From Microbacterium sp. BLY (lineage in GTDB: Bacteria > Actinomycetota > Actinomycetes > Actinomycetales > Microbacteriaceae): a stretch of 64,000 bases of DNA. This document shows positions 16,185 to 23,711 of the stretch, piece after piece. The stretch spans positions 1,364,001 through 1,428,000 of the forward strand of contig NZ_JAGKSR010000001.1 in assembly GCF_017939615.1 (NCBI RefSeq). The letters are read 5' to 3'. Within the stretch, counting starts at the first letter, position 1, and the number at the start of each line of letters is the position of its first letter. The notes beneath the pieces were generated by a model, which searched no databases, was not told where the DNA came from, and saw only the letters and a program-made list of their open reading frames with translations. The translations under genes were made by a program, and so were the position numbers.

Positions 16185-17375
16185 GTGACCGTGCCGTCCT
16201 CCTCGAGTCCTCGCTTCCGCCTGCGCGCCATGGTGCCGCGCGATCCCGCGCAGCCGCATCGCACCGCGAGCCCGCTGGAGCTCTTCTTCGACCTGGTGTT
16301 CGTCGTGGCGGTGAGCATCGCCTCGGCCCAGCTGCACCACGCCCTCAGTCACGGGGAGTTCGTGCACGGGGTCACGTCCTACGCGATGCTGTTCTTCGCG
16401 ATCTGGTGGGCCTGGATGAACTTCACATGGTTCGCGACCTCGTTCGACACCGACGACTGGCCGTATCGGATCGCCACGTTCGTCCAGATGGCGGGGGTCC
16501 TCATCCTCGCCGCCGGGATCCCGGCGGCGTTCGAGCACGGCGACTTCACCCTCCCCGTGATCGGCTACGTCGTGATGCGCGTCGCGATGGTGACGCAGTG
16601 GCTGCGCGCCTCCCGTACCGCGGGCCCGCTCCGCGGCGTCGCGCTCCGGTACGCGGGAGGGATCGCCGTGGTGCAGGTGCTGTGGATCCTGTTCCTGCTG
16701 ATCCCGTCCGGACCCGTCCAGCTCACCGCGTTCGTCGTGTTCGCTGTCATCGAGATCTCCGTCCCGGTGTTCGCCGAGCGACGGGGGCAGACGCCCTGGC
16801 ACCCCCATCACATCACCGAGCGCTACGGACTCTTCACCCTCATCGTGCTCGGCGAGAGCCTCCTCGCCTCCGCCAACGCCATCATCGACGCGCTCGACGA
16901 AGTGGAGCGACTGGGGCCTCTGCTGGCGATCTCCGCGCTCGCGTTCGTCGTCACGGCGTCGCTGTGGTGGATCTACTTCTGGCCGCCGCACCACCGGGCG
17001 ATCGCGAGCCTGGGCCGGTCGCTGCGGTACGGCTACACGCACTACTTCGTGTTCGCGGCGGCCGCGGCGTTCTCCGCCGGAGTCGAGGTCGAGCTGGACG
17101 TGATGACGGGGGAGAGTCACCTGTCGCCGGTGGCCGCCACCTTCACGGTGTCGATCCCGATCGCCGTCTTCCTCCTGGGGATCTGGTGGATCGCGATCCG
17201 CGACAACGCCGACCGGATCGTGAACACGGTGATCCCGCTCGGTGCCCTCGTGGTGCTGCTCGACCCGTTCGTCCCGGTCCCGGTCGCGCTCACCGCAGCG
17301 GTCATGGTCGCGATCGTCGTGGTGCTCGTCCGGCATCCCCCGGTCCTCCGCGCAGCCGCGCGACCGGACGCGTGA
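16185..17375 (+). CDS. Low temperature requirement protein A (LtrA) family membrane protein
   Basis: A 396-aa polytopic protein with about 11-12 helices. The LtrA signature is at residues 28-43 (ASPLELFFDLVFVVAV), and the conserved ITERYGLFTLIVLGES is at about 206-222. The family was named from Listeria growth at low temperature; its biochemical role is unknown. The GTG start lies 6 nt after a TAGTCT -10 box, so the transcript is probably leaderless. The gene ends 9 bp from the convergent TetR gene; I see no link to the neighbouring EPS genes. Confidence 0.85.
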   Translation: MTVPSSSSPRFRLRAMVPRDPAQPHRTASPLELFFDLVFVVAVSIASAQLHHALSHGEFVHGVTSYAMLFFAIWWAWMNFTWFATSFDTDDWPYRIATFVQMAGVLILAAGIPAAFEHGDFTLPVIGYVVMRVAMVTQWLRASRTAGPLRGVALRYAGGIAVVQVLWILFLLIPSGPVQLTAFVVFAVIEISVPVFAERRGQTPWHPHHITERYGLFTLIVLGESLLASANAIIDALDEVERLGPLLAISALAFVVTASLWWIYFWPPHHRAIASLGRSLRYGYTHYFVFAAAAAFSAGVEVELDVMTGESHLSPVAATFTVSIPIAVFLLGIWWIAIRDNADRIVNTVIPLGALVVLLDPFVPVPVALTAAVMVAIVVVLVRHPPVLRAAARPDA

Positions 17376-17384
17376 GCCGGTGCG

Positions 17385-17999
17385 TCAGACGCAGGCGGCG
17401 AAGAGGTCGAGGCAGTCGCGGCGCAGCCGGTCGATCGCATCCGCGTCACCACGCAGGTGGCGGATGAGCGCGTGCTGCATCATTCCGTCCGTGAGCGCGT
17501 AGGCGAGGAGCGGGGGGAAGCGGCTGGGGCGCCCGCAGAGCTCCGTGTAGCGTTCCACGACGGTCCAGATCGCCTGCTGCAGCTGGGCCTCGACCTCCGC
17601 GATCGTGTCACCGAAGCCGGACTCGAAGAGGGCCTGGTTGCGCAGGTCATACCAGAGGCGGTGCAGCGGTGCGTCGTCGCGCACGCTGCGGGCGAGTTCA
17701 TCGGCGACGGCCGCGGCCAGGCCCTCGGCAGTGTCCGCTTCGGCGAGGACGGCCAGGTACCGGTCGCCCAGCCCGTGCTTCGAGATCCGCACCGCCTCGG
17801 CGATGAGGTCGTTCTTGTCGGTGAAGTAGTAGTGCAGCGAGCCGTGGGAGAGCTCCGAGTGCTGAGCGATCTCGCGGAGTCCCGTCCGGGCGAATCCGCG
17901 CTCGGCGATGGTCTCGAGCGCGGCCTCGGCCAGGGCGCGCCGGCGAAGGGCGAACTTGTCCGTGCCCGCGCGTTCCGCTCTCTTGGTCGCTGTCGTCAT
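17385..17999 (-). CDS. TetR/AcrR family transcriptional regulator
   Basis: A 204-aa repressor. The N-terminal helix-turn-helix at about residues 25-65 reads ALETIAERGFARTGLREIAQ, then SHGSLHYYFTDKNDLIAEAV, the canonical TetR_N pattern. The C-terminal part resembles the BetI/TetR_C_6 ligand-binding fold. It likely represses itself and possibly the divergent dioxygenase-like gene; two copies of a 12-bp repeat lie 69-102 bp upstream of its start. Ligand unknown. Confidence 0.85.
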   Translation of the reverse strand: MTTATKRAERAGTDKFALRRRALAEAALETIAERGFARTGLREIAQHSELSHGSLHYYFTDKNDLIAEAVRISKHGLGDRYLAVLAEADTAEGLAAAVADELARSVRDDAPLHRLWYDLRNQALFESGFGDTIAEVEAQLQQAIWTVVERYTELCGRPSRFPPLLAYALTDGMMQHALIRHLRGDADAIDRLRRDCLDLFAACV

Positions 18000-18067
18000 C
18001 GTGCTACCCCCGGTCTCGTCCCCTTCGGGATCGGTGCGGGCAATGCTATGGCATCACGCGCGTTCTG

Positions 18068-18101
18068 GACAGGTGGCCAGGAAAAACTTGACAGGTGGCC
18101 A
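18068..18101. promoter_or_regulatory. Two direct repeats gacaggtggcca, candidate TetR operators
   Basis: Identical 12-mers start at 18068 and 18090, exactly 22 bp apart, or two helical turns. Each contains the palindromic core TGGCCA. They lie between the tetR-type gene and its divergent neighbour, where an autoregulatory operator is expected. The second overlaps the TTGACA at 18088. Confidence 0.5.
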
Positions 18102-18225
18102 ACTCCGTGTTCGACTGGATGTGCACGGCCGTGTCTGTCCCCCCAGCCGGTCGTCGTCGTGGCCGCGAGAGCGACTCCCCCTCGCTCCGGCCCGCGCTGT
18201 CGCCGATTTCTCGTGCCGCAGCGTC

Positions 18226-18262
18226 GCAGAGCGGAGCGGTGTCCCCGCACCCTCCGCTCTGC
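18226..18262. other. Strong hairpin (11-bp perfect stem plus inner 4-bp stem)
   Basis: GCAGAGCGGAG at 18226-18236 pairs perfectly with CTCCGCTCTGC at 18252-18262. An inner GGTG/CACC stem closes a 6-nt loop. No T-run follows on either strand, so it is not a classical terminator. It may be a leader structure or a transcript end for divergent transcription. Confidence 0.45.
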
Positions 18263-18361
18263 TCTCGCTCCCTCATGATCTTCATCGGTCCGGCATAGCC
18301 TCCTGACTGGTGCCGCACGCATCATGGTCGCATCGCCGAGCCCGCTCGAGAGGAGCGCACC

Positions 18362-19324
18362 ATGAACCGTATCCCGCAGCCCACGCCGACGCCGGACGGT
18401 CCGACCTACGAGGGACGACCGCTGGATCGCGCCGACGAGGAAGTGGTCGACCAGGGAGTGGCGTTCGATCTCCGGACGCTGATGAGTCGACGGGGCCTGC
18501 TGATCGGTGGAGGCCTGGGACTCGGCGCCGTCGTGCTCGCCGCCTGCACGCCGTCCGCCACCGGCTCGGCGAGCTCGACCTCCGCCCCGACGCCCGGTGC
18601 CACGACCGCGGCGACCGATACCACCGTGGCGGAGATCCCGGATGAGACGGCAGGGCCGTACCCGGGTGACGGCTCGAACGGTCCGGACGTGCTCGAAGAG
18701 GCGGGGATCATCCGCCAGGACATCCGGTCCTCCCTTGACGGCGGCGCCGTCGCCGAAGGGGTGCCGCTCTCTCTCGAGCTGCAGATCCTCGACCTCGCGA
18801 ATGGCGGAGCGCCGTTCGCGGGCGTCGCCGTCTATGCCTGGCACTGCACCGCGCAGGGGGAGTACTCGCTGTACTCGGCGGGGCTGGAGGACGTCTCCTA
18901 CCTCCGTGGCGTGCAGGTCGCGGATGAGGACGGGCGCGTGTCGTTCACGTCCGTCTTCCCCGGGTGCTACTCGGGGCGGTGGCCGCACGTGCATTTCGAG
19001 GTCTACCCGGACGCCGCCTCGATCACGGATGTCTCGAACGCGATCGCCACCTCGCAACTCGCGCTTCCCGAGGACGCGTGCCGAGCGGTGTACGCGGAGG
19101 CGGCGTACGCCGGGTCTGCGGAGAACCTGGCGCGGATCTCGATGGCCACGGACAACGTCTTCGGTGACGACGGGGGCGCCACTCAGGTCGCGACGACGAC
19201 GGGAAGCGTCGCCGGCGGGTACGCCGCAACGCTCGTGGTGGGCGTGGACACGACGACGGCCCCGAGCGGCGGCTCCGCGCCCGGAGGAGGGGGTGCGCCG
19301 GGCGGTGCCCCGCCCGGCGCGTGA
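18362..19324 (+). CDS. Tat-exported lipoprotein of the intradiol ring-cleavage dioxygenase family
   Basis: A 320-aa protein whose core (about residues 90-240) resembles protocatechuate 3,4-dioxygenase beta chains. The four iron ligands are visible as Tyr180, Tyr203, His209 and His211 (in GCYSGRWPHVHFEVY). It has a twin-arginine signal MSRRGLLIGGG at residues 41-51 and a lipobox LAAC with Cys62, so it should be folded before export and lipid-anchored outside. That location is odd for an aromatic-ring enzyme; extracellular dioxygenase-like proteins in actinobacteria remain poorly understood. The C-terminus is a low-complexity Gly/Pro/Ala tail (GGGGAPGGAPPGA). The ATG is backed by AGGAG 7 nt upstream; a start at Met41 is possible. 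Expression is probably controlled by the divergent TetR regulator. Confidence 0.8.
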   Translation: MNRIPQPTPTPDGPTYEGRPLDRADEEVVDQGVAFDLRTLMSRRGLLIGGGLGLGAVVLAACTPSATGSASSTSAPTPGATTAATDTTVAEIPDETAGPYPGDGSNGPDVLEEAGIIRQDIRSSLDGGAVAEGVPLSLELQILDLANGGAPFAGVAVYAWHCTAQGEYSLYSAGLEDVSYLRGVQVADEDGRVSFTSVFPGCYSGRWPHVHFEVYPDAASITDVSNAIATSQLALPEDACRAVYAEAAYAGSAENLARISMATDNVFGDDGGATQVATTTGSVAGGYAATLVVGVDTTTAPSGGSAPGGGGAPGGAPPGA

Positions 19325-19352
19325 GGCGCCGGAAGGCGGAACCGGGTGATCT

Positions 19353-19358
19353 GCTAGA
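19353..19358 (+). promoter_or_regulatory. -10 box TAGACT
   Basis: TAGACT lies about 165 nt before the small protein gene at 19520, which would give that gene a long 5' leader. No riboswitch was recognised in the leader. A possible short leader frame starting GTG TGC GTT at 19372 is too weak to call. Confidence 0.3.
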
Positions 19359-19519
19359 CTGATCGAGCAACGTGTGCGTTTCGCCCCCTCTCGGCCGCCT
19401 CGTCGCCACTGATCAGGGCCATCCACGGACCACGCACATCGACGCGCGCGGAATCCGCCCTCGGTCTCTCGACATGCGGAGCGCGACAGCGCGCCCGCCC
19501 CACAGCAATGAGCATCAGC

Positions 19520-19798
19520 ATGAGTACCACCACTGTCCCTCCGTCCGACCCTCTCACCTGGAAGCAGGCCGACGTCGACGTGCACGTCGCCACCCGTGAC
19601 GGGGAATTCGCCGGCTTCGTCGAATTCGACGGCTCCGCCCACCGCCTCCATGACCAGCGCGGCACCGACCTCGGGTCCTTCCCCGTGCTCGACGACGCGT
19701 TCCGGGCCCTCGCCGCCGCGCAGGAACCCGCGCGCCCCGGTGTCTCGCCGAAGAGGGCGCGGCCACGGCGTCGGCACCTGCGCCGCGCCCGCGCCTGA
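19520..19798 (+). CDS. Small conserved-looking hypothetical protein, basic C-terminus
   Basis: About 92 aa from the ATG at 19520 (an in-frame ATG at 19508 adds four residues). The first 65 residues look like a compact beta-rich domain, including VHVATRDGEFAGFVEFDG. The tail is strongly basic (RPRRRHLRRARA), suggesting contact with nucleic acid or membrane phosphate. No family recognised. Codon use matches the genome and the composition is protein-like, but there is no Shine-Dalgarno, so the start is uncertain. Confidence 0.55.
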   Translation: MSTTTVPPSDPLTWKQADVDVHVATRDGEFAGFVEFDGSAHRLHDQRGTDLGSFPVLDDAFRALAAAQEPARPGVSPKRARPRRRHLRRARA

Positions 19799-19860
19799 GT
19801 CGTATGCCGCCTCGCGTATGCGAGCGCGGTTAGTGTGGCCACAGCGATCGGCATCCGCCC

Positions 19861-21015
19861 TTGCTTCTTCAGCTCCAGGGCTCCGAACGGCAGGAGAGCA
19901 TCATCTCTCTCACTCCCTCCCCGTCCGTCACCGCCACGCTCGGCCCGGTCCGTCAGACCTATGCCGGGAACGCCGACTTCCCTCCTCTCACCCGGGCCTA
20001 CCGCGACGTCCAGCAGGTCGTGAAGGAGACCGGGCTCCTGCAGCGCACGCCCGTGTTCTACTCCCTCGTCGGGGCGGCTCTCGTCGTCGCGTTCGCCGGT
20101 TGCGTCGCCGGCTTCCTGCTCCTGGGTGACAGCTGGTTCCAGCTGCTGATCGCCGCCGCGCTCGGCATCGTCTTCACGCAGGTTGCTTTCCTCGCGCACG
20201 AGGCCGCCCACCGGCAGATCCTCTCCACCGGTCCGGCCAACTTCCGGCTGGCCCGCGTGCTCGCCGGCATCATCGGCATGAGCTACCACTGGTGGGACAC
20301 CAAGCACACGCGTCATCACGGCAACCCGAACCAGGTCGGCAAGGACCCGGACATCCAGGTCGACACCATCTCCTTCCTCGAGACCGACGCGGCACAGTCG
20401 CGCGGGATCGTCCGTCTCATCACGCGGAAGCAGGGGTGGCTCTTCTTCCCCCTGCTGACGCTCGAGGGACTCAACCTCCACTACCTCGGCCTGAAGCACC
20501 TGCTCACCCGGCGCAACGTGAAGGGGCGCTGGATCGAGCTCGGCCTCATCGTGCTCCGCTTCGCCGTCCTCCTCGTCCCGCTGTTCCTGCTCCTCCCCGT
20601 CGGCATGGCCTTCGCCTTCCTCGGGGTGCAGCTCGCCGTGTTCGGTGTCTACATGGGAGCCTCCTTCGCACCGAACCACAAGGGGATGCCGGTCATCGCG
20701 CCCGACGCCAAGCTCGACTTCTTCTCGAAGCAGGTGCGCACCTCCCGCAACATCAATGGCGGATGGTGGGTGACGTGGCTGATGGGCGGGCTCAACCACC
20801 AGGTCGAGCACCACCTGTTCCCGAACATGTCGCGCCTGCACCTGTCTCGGGCGCGCGAGATCGTGCGGGACTACTGCGCGGCGCAGGGTGTGCCGTACAC
20901 GGAGACCAGCCTCGCGCGCTCCTACGCGATCGTGATCGCCTACTTGAACCGGGTGGGGCTCGCGGCGCGCGACCCGTTCGACTGCCCGGCGGCGGCGCAG
21001 CTCCGCCGCGCCTGA
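19861..21015 (+). CDS. Membrane fatty acid desaturase (acyl-CoA/acyl-lipid desaturase)
   Basis: Integral membrane di-iron desaturase of about 370-385 aa that puts a double bond into membrane fatty acids. All three histidine boxes are present: HEAAH, HTRHHGNP and HQVEHHLFP. They lie around two pairs of membrane helices. The start is unclear: the frame opens at a TTG (19861), but the only good Shine-Dalgarno, AGGAGA at 19892-19897, lies 5 nt before an ATC codon at 19903. That codon would begin a protein whose second residue onward is SLTPSPSVTATLGPV, a more natural N-terminus. A perfect 21-bp hairpin terminator follows. Desaturases of this type adjust fluidity on cold shift. Confidence 0.9.
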   Translation: MLLQLQGSERQESIISLTPSPSVTATLGPVRQTYAGNADFPPLTRAYRDVQQVVKETGLLQRTPVFYSLVGAALVVAFAGCVAGFLLLGDSWFQLLIAAALGIVFTQVAFLAHEAAHRQILSTGPANFRLARVLAGIIGMSYHWWDTKHTRHHGNPNQVGKDPDIQVDTISFLETDAAQSRGIVRLITRKQGWLFFPLLTLEGLNLHYLGLKHLLTRRNVKGRWIELGLIVLRFAVLLVPLFLLLPVGMAFAFLGVQLAVFGVYMGASFAPNHKGMPVIAPDAKLDFFSKQVRTSRNINGGWWVTWLMGGLNHQVEHHLFPNMSRLHLSRAREIVRDYCAAQGVPYTETSLARSYAIVIAYLNRVGLAARDPFDCPAAAQLRRA

Positions 21016-21025
21016 GCGACACGGA

Positions 21026-21071
21026 GAACGCCGAAGGCGCGAGCAGCGATCTGCTCGCGCCTTCGGCGTTC
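21026..21071. terminator. Bidirectional terminator, 21-bp perfect stem
   Basis: GAACGCCGAAGGCGCGAGCAG pairs perfectly with its reverse complement across a 4-nt loop. It sits between the convergent desaturase and DivIVA-like genes and should stop transcription from both sides. No strong T-tract, as is usual in high-GC actinobacteria. Confidence 0.85.
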
Positions 21072-21082
21072 CGGTGGGCGGG

Positions 21083-22480
21083 TTACCGCTTCGAGTCGTC
21101 CGTCTCGACGACGTCGATCGTGATCTTCTCCAGCGGACGGTCGTCGTCCAGCTCGTCGTCCAGCACCTCATCGCCGAGGAAGGTCTCGACGGCGGTGTCC
21201 TCGACGTCGTCCTCGTCCTCGTCCTCGTCGATCGTGGCTTCGGTCACCGCGATCTCGGACGGCACGCCATCGTCGCTGAAGATGCCGTCGGGGCGGATGA
21301 GCTCGCGCACCTCGGCCATGAAGCTCGTGAGCTGCTGCTGCTGCCACCGGAGCTGGCGGGCGCGGTCCTCCGCGTCGCGGAGCACCGCAGAGGTGTGCCC
21401 GGTGACCGAGTCGACGATCTTCTGCGACTTCACCCGGGCGCGGTCGAGGATCTCGCGCGCGCGGACCTGCGCGTCGGCCTCGATCGCCTGCGCCTGGGAG
21501 CGCATCAGCTTCTCGTAGCCGTCGGCCTTCGCGGAGATGCGCTGGGCGTGCTCCAGCGACGCCGTGACCTGCTCGTTCGCGTCGGAGGTGATGCGCTCGG
21601 CGTGAGCGACGGCCTGGTTGTGCAGCACGAGGAACTCCTGCTGCGCGTCGTCCTGGCGACGGGTGAGCGTCTCCTCGAACTCGAGCACGCGGGCATTCAT
21701 CTCCCGCACTTCGCGCTCGGCGTCCGCGCGGAGCTGCGTGGTCTCCCGGGTGACGAGCGACCGCAGCGCGGCGGCACCCTTCTCCGCCTCCGTGCGGATG
21801 GCCGTGGCCTCCTGCGACGCCTGGTTGACCTTCTCGGCGGCGTGCGCCGCCTCGCGCTCGATCCGCGCCTCGTGGGCCGTGTACTCGGTCTCCATCTTCA
21901 GACGCACCTGATCGGCGTCACGCTGCGCCTGCGACGTGATGCGCTCCGCGTCGGCCTCGGCCTCGGCGCGCTGGGCGGCGACCTCTTCGCGCGCGGCGGC
22001 CATCAGACGGTCGGCCTGCACGGCGGCGTTCTGGATGAGGACGTTCGCCTGCTCCTCGGCCACTCGCAGGATCGCCTCGAACTGCTGCCGCGAGGGTGCT
22101 TCCTCGCCGTCGGCCTGCGGGGTGTCGACCAGCTCGGAGGTGAGCGTCGCCACCTGCTGCTCCGCGTCGGAGGCCTTCGCGTTGGCGGCGGCGAGTTCGG
22201 CTTCGAGGGCTTCGCGCGCCTCGCGCTCCTCGGCCTTGATCGCCTCGATGGCCTCGGCCTCGCGGGCCTTCGCCTCCGCGGCCTCGTCCGCGGCCTGCTG
22301 GAGCTGCGCGCGCATCGACGCCAGTGCGGCGTCGACCTCACCCTTGTCGTAGCCGCGGAATCCGATGGTGAACGCCGCAGCGGAGTTCGCGGAGGTGTCG
22401 CGAGGCGTCGTCTCGATCAGCTGGTCGAAGAAGTCCGGCGACCGCTCGTCGTCGCGGGGAGTGCCCGTGGAATCGCTCAT
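21083..22480 (-). CDS. DivIVA/Wag31-like coiled-coil protein
   Basis: Cytoplasmic protein of 465 aa, probably a scaffold at cell poles or septa. The N-terminal region has a DivIVA-type motif, FTIGFRGYDKGEVDAALASM (about residues 38-57). Most of the rest (about 58-400) is Ala/Glu/Arg-rich heptad coiled coil. The C-terminus is very acidic (EDEDEDDVED). The start at 22480 (MSDSTG) has GAAAGG about 8 nt upstream; upstream in-frame codons are less likely. It differs from essential Wag31 in its long coil and acidic tail, so it may be a second, accessory DivIVA-domain protein. Confidence 0.8.
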   Translation of the reverse strand: MSDSTGTPRDDERSPDFFDQLIETTPRDTSANSAAAFTIGFRGYDKGEVDAALASMRAQLQQAADEAAEAKAREAEAIEAIKAEEREAREALEAELAAANAKASDAEQQVATLTSELVDTPQADGEEAPSRQQFEAILRVAEEQANVLIQNAAVQADRLMAAAREEVAAQRAEAEADAERITSQAQRDADQVRLKMETEYTAHEARIEREAAHAAEKVNQASQEATAIRTEAEKGAAALRSLVTRETTQLRADAEREVREMNARVLEFEETLTRRQDDAQQEFLVLHNQAVAHAERITSDANEQVTASLEHAQRISAKADGYEKLMRSQAQAIEADAQVRAREILDRARVKSQKIVDSVTGHTSAVLRDAEDRARQLRWQQQQLTSFMAEVRELIRPDGIFSDDGVPSEIAVTEATIDEDEDEDDVEDTAVETFLGDEVLDDELDDDRPLEKITIDVVETDDSKR

Positions 22481-22687
22481 GGGTTCAAGCCTTTCTGGCA
22501 TGTCCACGGCACGAAGCGGGGCTCCGTTCAGTGGACGGGGTCGCATGCGCGGGGGAGGAGGCCGCCCGGCATACGCCGTGACCGGGTCCTCGACGGAGGT
22601 CCTGCGGGGCGCGGCGCGGGTCCTAGCCTAATTGCGCCGCCTGTGAATCGTCGCCCCTGTTTTCCCGGTGAGGGAACGGGGGAATCG

Positions 22688-23221
22688 TCAGGGCAGCCGC
22701 GTCCACCGGGCGTTCCGGTCGTCGAGAAGCGGTCCGCGTTCGAAAGCGGATGCCGGCCCGTCGGTCACCGCGATCCCGTGCGCGGCGGCCTCCGCCGTCA
22801 CGAGGGCGCGCAACTCCTTCCACTGCGGTGCCGTCTGCGGGAACCCGAGGTAATCGCGGAACGTCTCGACCCGCAGCAGGGCGCCTGCGGGGTCGGGTGC
22901 CACCCGGACGATCGTGTCGTCCGTCTCCACGAAGCGGATGCCGATATCGCCGTCCGCCAGACGCGTGAAGTCCTTGCCGCGTGCAGCGGCGGCCGCGCGC
23001 AGCAGATCCGCCGCGACCGCCGGTGACGCGCGGATCACGAGAGTGGCACCGAGCTCGTCGAGGATCTCCCGCATCCGGGCCGAGGTGAAGCGCGCGCCGG
23101 CCCGTCGACCCGCCACCGCCGCCCGGCGCCGCACCCAGCCACGCAGGAAGACGCCGATGACGATGAGGCCGACGATGAGCAGCCCGAGGACGAGGACGAG
23201 AGGGGTCTCCATGGAGCGCAT
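22688..23221 (-). CDS. Single-pass membrane protein, function unknown
   Basis: A 177-aa protein with one N-terminal membrane helix (PLVLVLGLLIVGLIVIGVFL) followed by RGWVRRRAA, a positive-inside stop, so the C-terminal domain faces the cytoplasm. That domain (residues 50-177) is mixed alpha/beta and not recognised. A second ATG (residue 4) is an equally good start. The next gene on this strand (DUF7882) ends 20 bp upstream of the start, so they may be cotranscribed. Confidence 0.6.
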   Translation of the reverse strand: MRSMETPLVLVLGLLIVGLIVIGVFLRGWVRRRAAVAGRRAGARFTSARMREILDELGATLVIRASPAVAADLLRAAAAARGKDFTRLADGDIGIRFVETDDTIVRVAPDPAGALLRVETFRDYLGFPQTAPQWKELRALVTAEAAAHGIAVTDGPASAFERGPLLDDRNARWTRLP

Positions 23222-23241
23222 CGTTCCGGCGTGTGCGGGCG

Positions 23242-23547
23242 TCAGTGAGGCCCGGCGAGATGGTCCAGCACCAGTTCACCCGAGGCGTTCAGGGCCTGCA
23301 TCAGCTCCTGGATGCGGTGCGGCTCGATCGTCGGCGGCTCGGCGCTGTCGAACCCGAACTGCAGGGGGATCGCGGGGTGGATCCAGACGCTCGCGCGTCC
23401 GTCGACGCCGCCCTCGAGCGGCCGCCACGTCATCATGAAGCTCTCCTGGCGGCGGAGCTTCGTCGCGATGACGATCTTGAGATGCGCGAGCGTCTCGTCT
23501 TCGATCACGATCGGGTCGGAGTGCCCGTCGTACCGGAGTCTTCCCAT
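23242..23547 (-). CDS. DUF7882-type small protein
   Basis: A 101-aa protein starting MGRLRYDG, with the pattern DETLAHLKIVIATKLRRQES, then SVWIHPAIPLQFGF. Family members are found mainly in Microbacteriaceae and are sometimes mislabelled as ATP-dependent DNA ligases. No catalytic motif is visible; function unknown. The start at 23547 lies 7 nt after a minus-strand TACGGT -10 box, which suggests a leaderless transcript and excludes the longer frame. Confidence 0.7.
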   Translation of the reverse strand: MGRLRYDGHSDPIVIEDETLAHLKIVIATKLRRQESFMMTWRPLEGGVDGRASVWIHPAIPLQFGFDSAEPPTIEPHRIQELMQALNASGELVLDHLAGPH

Positions 23548-23711
23548 ACTGCTGACCGTACACCTCGCGCACGTGCGCCGCGGGTCCCGGATGCGACGGA
23601 CGGGAACCGACGCACAGGGGTGGCGTTGGCGGTGCACGGCGCGTGCGCTTGGTACGGTGACGGCGGAGGACATCACGTCCCTGGGGCCACCGAGCAAGAG
23701 AGAACTTCGAG

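Larger units (their letters stand above)
18000..18361. other. 362-bp intergenic region, divergent regulator/dioxygenase spacer
   Basis: No convincing gene. It contains two direct repeats (18068-18101), a TTGACA hexamer at 18088 with no good -10 after it, and a long hairpin (18226-18262). A TAGCCT hexamer near 18296 is a possible -10 for the downstream gene, and AGGAG sits at its start codon. Confidence 0.55.

Noticed and set aside
18310..18645. Overlapping plus-strand frame in the dioxygenase-like gene
   Set aside because: Out of frame with a gene that has four conserved metal ligands, and Arg-rich as expected of a shadow frame.
19372..19599. Possible leader peptide beginning GTG TGC GTT after the TAGACT box
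   Set aside because: No ribosome-binding site, overlaps the next gene, and the remainder has no motif; too weak to call.
21026..21071. Long hairpin considered as a palindromic mobile element
   Set aside because: Its place between two convergent genes and lack of other copies fit a bidirectional terminator.
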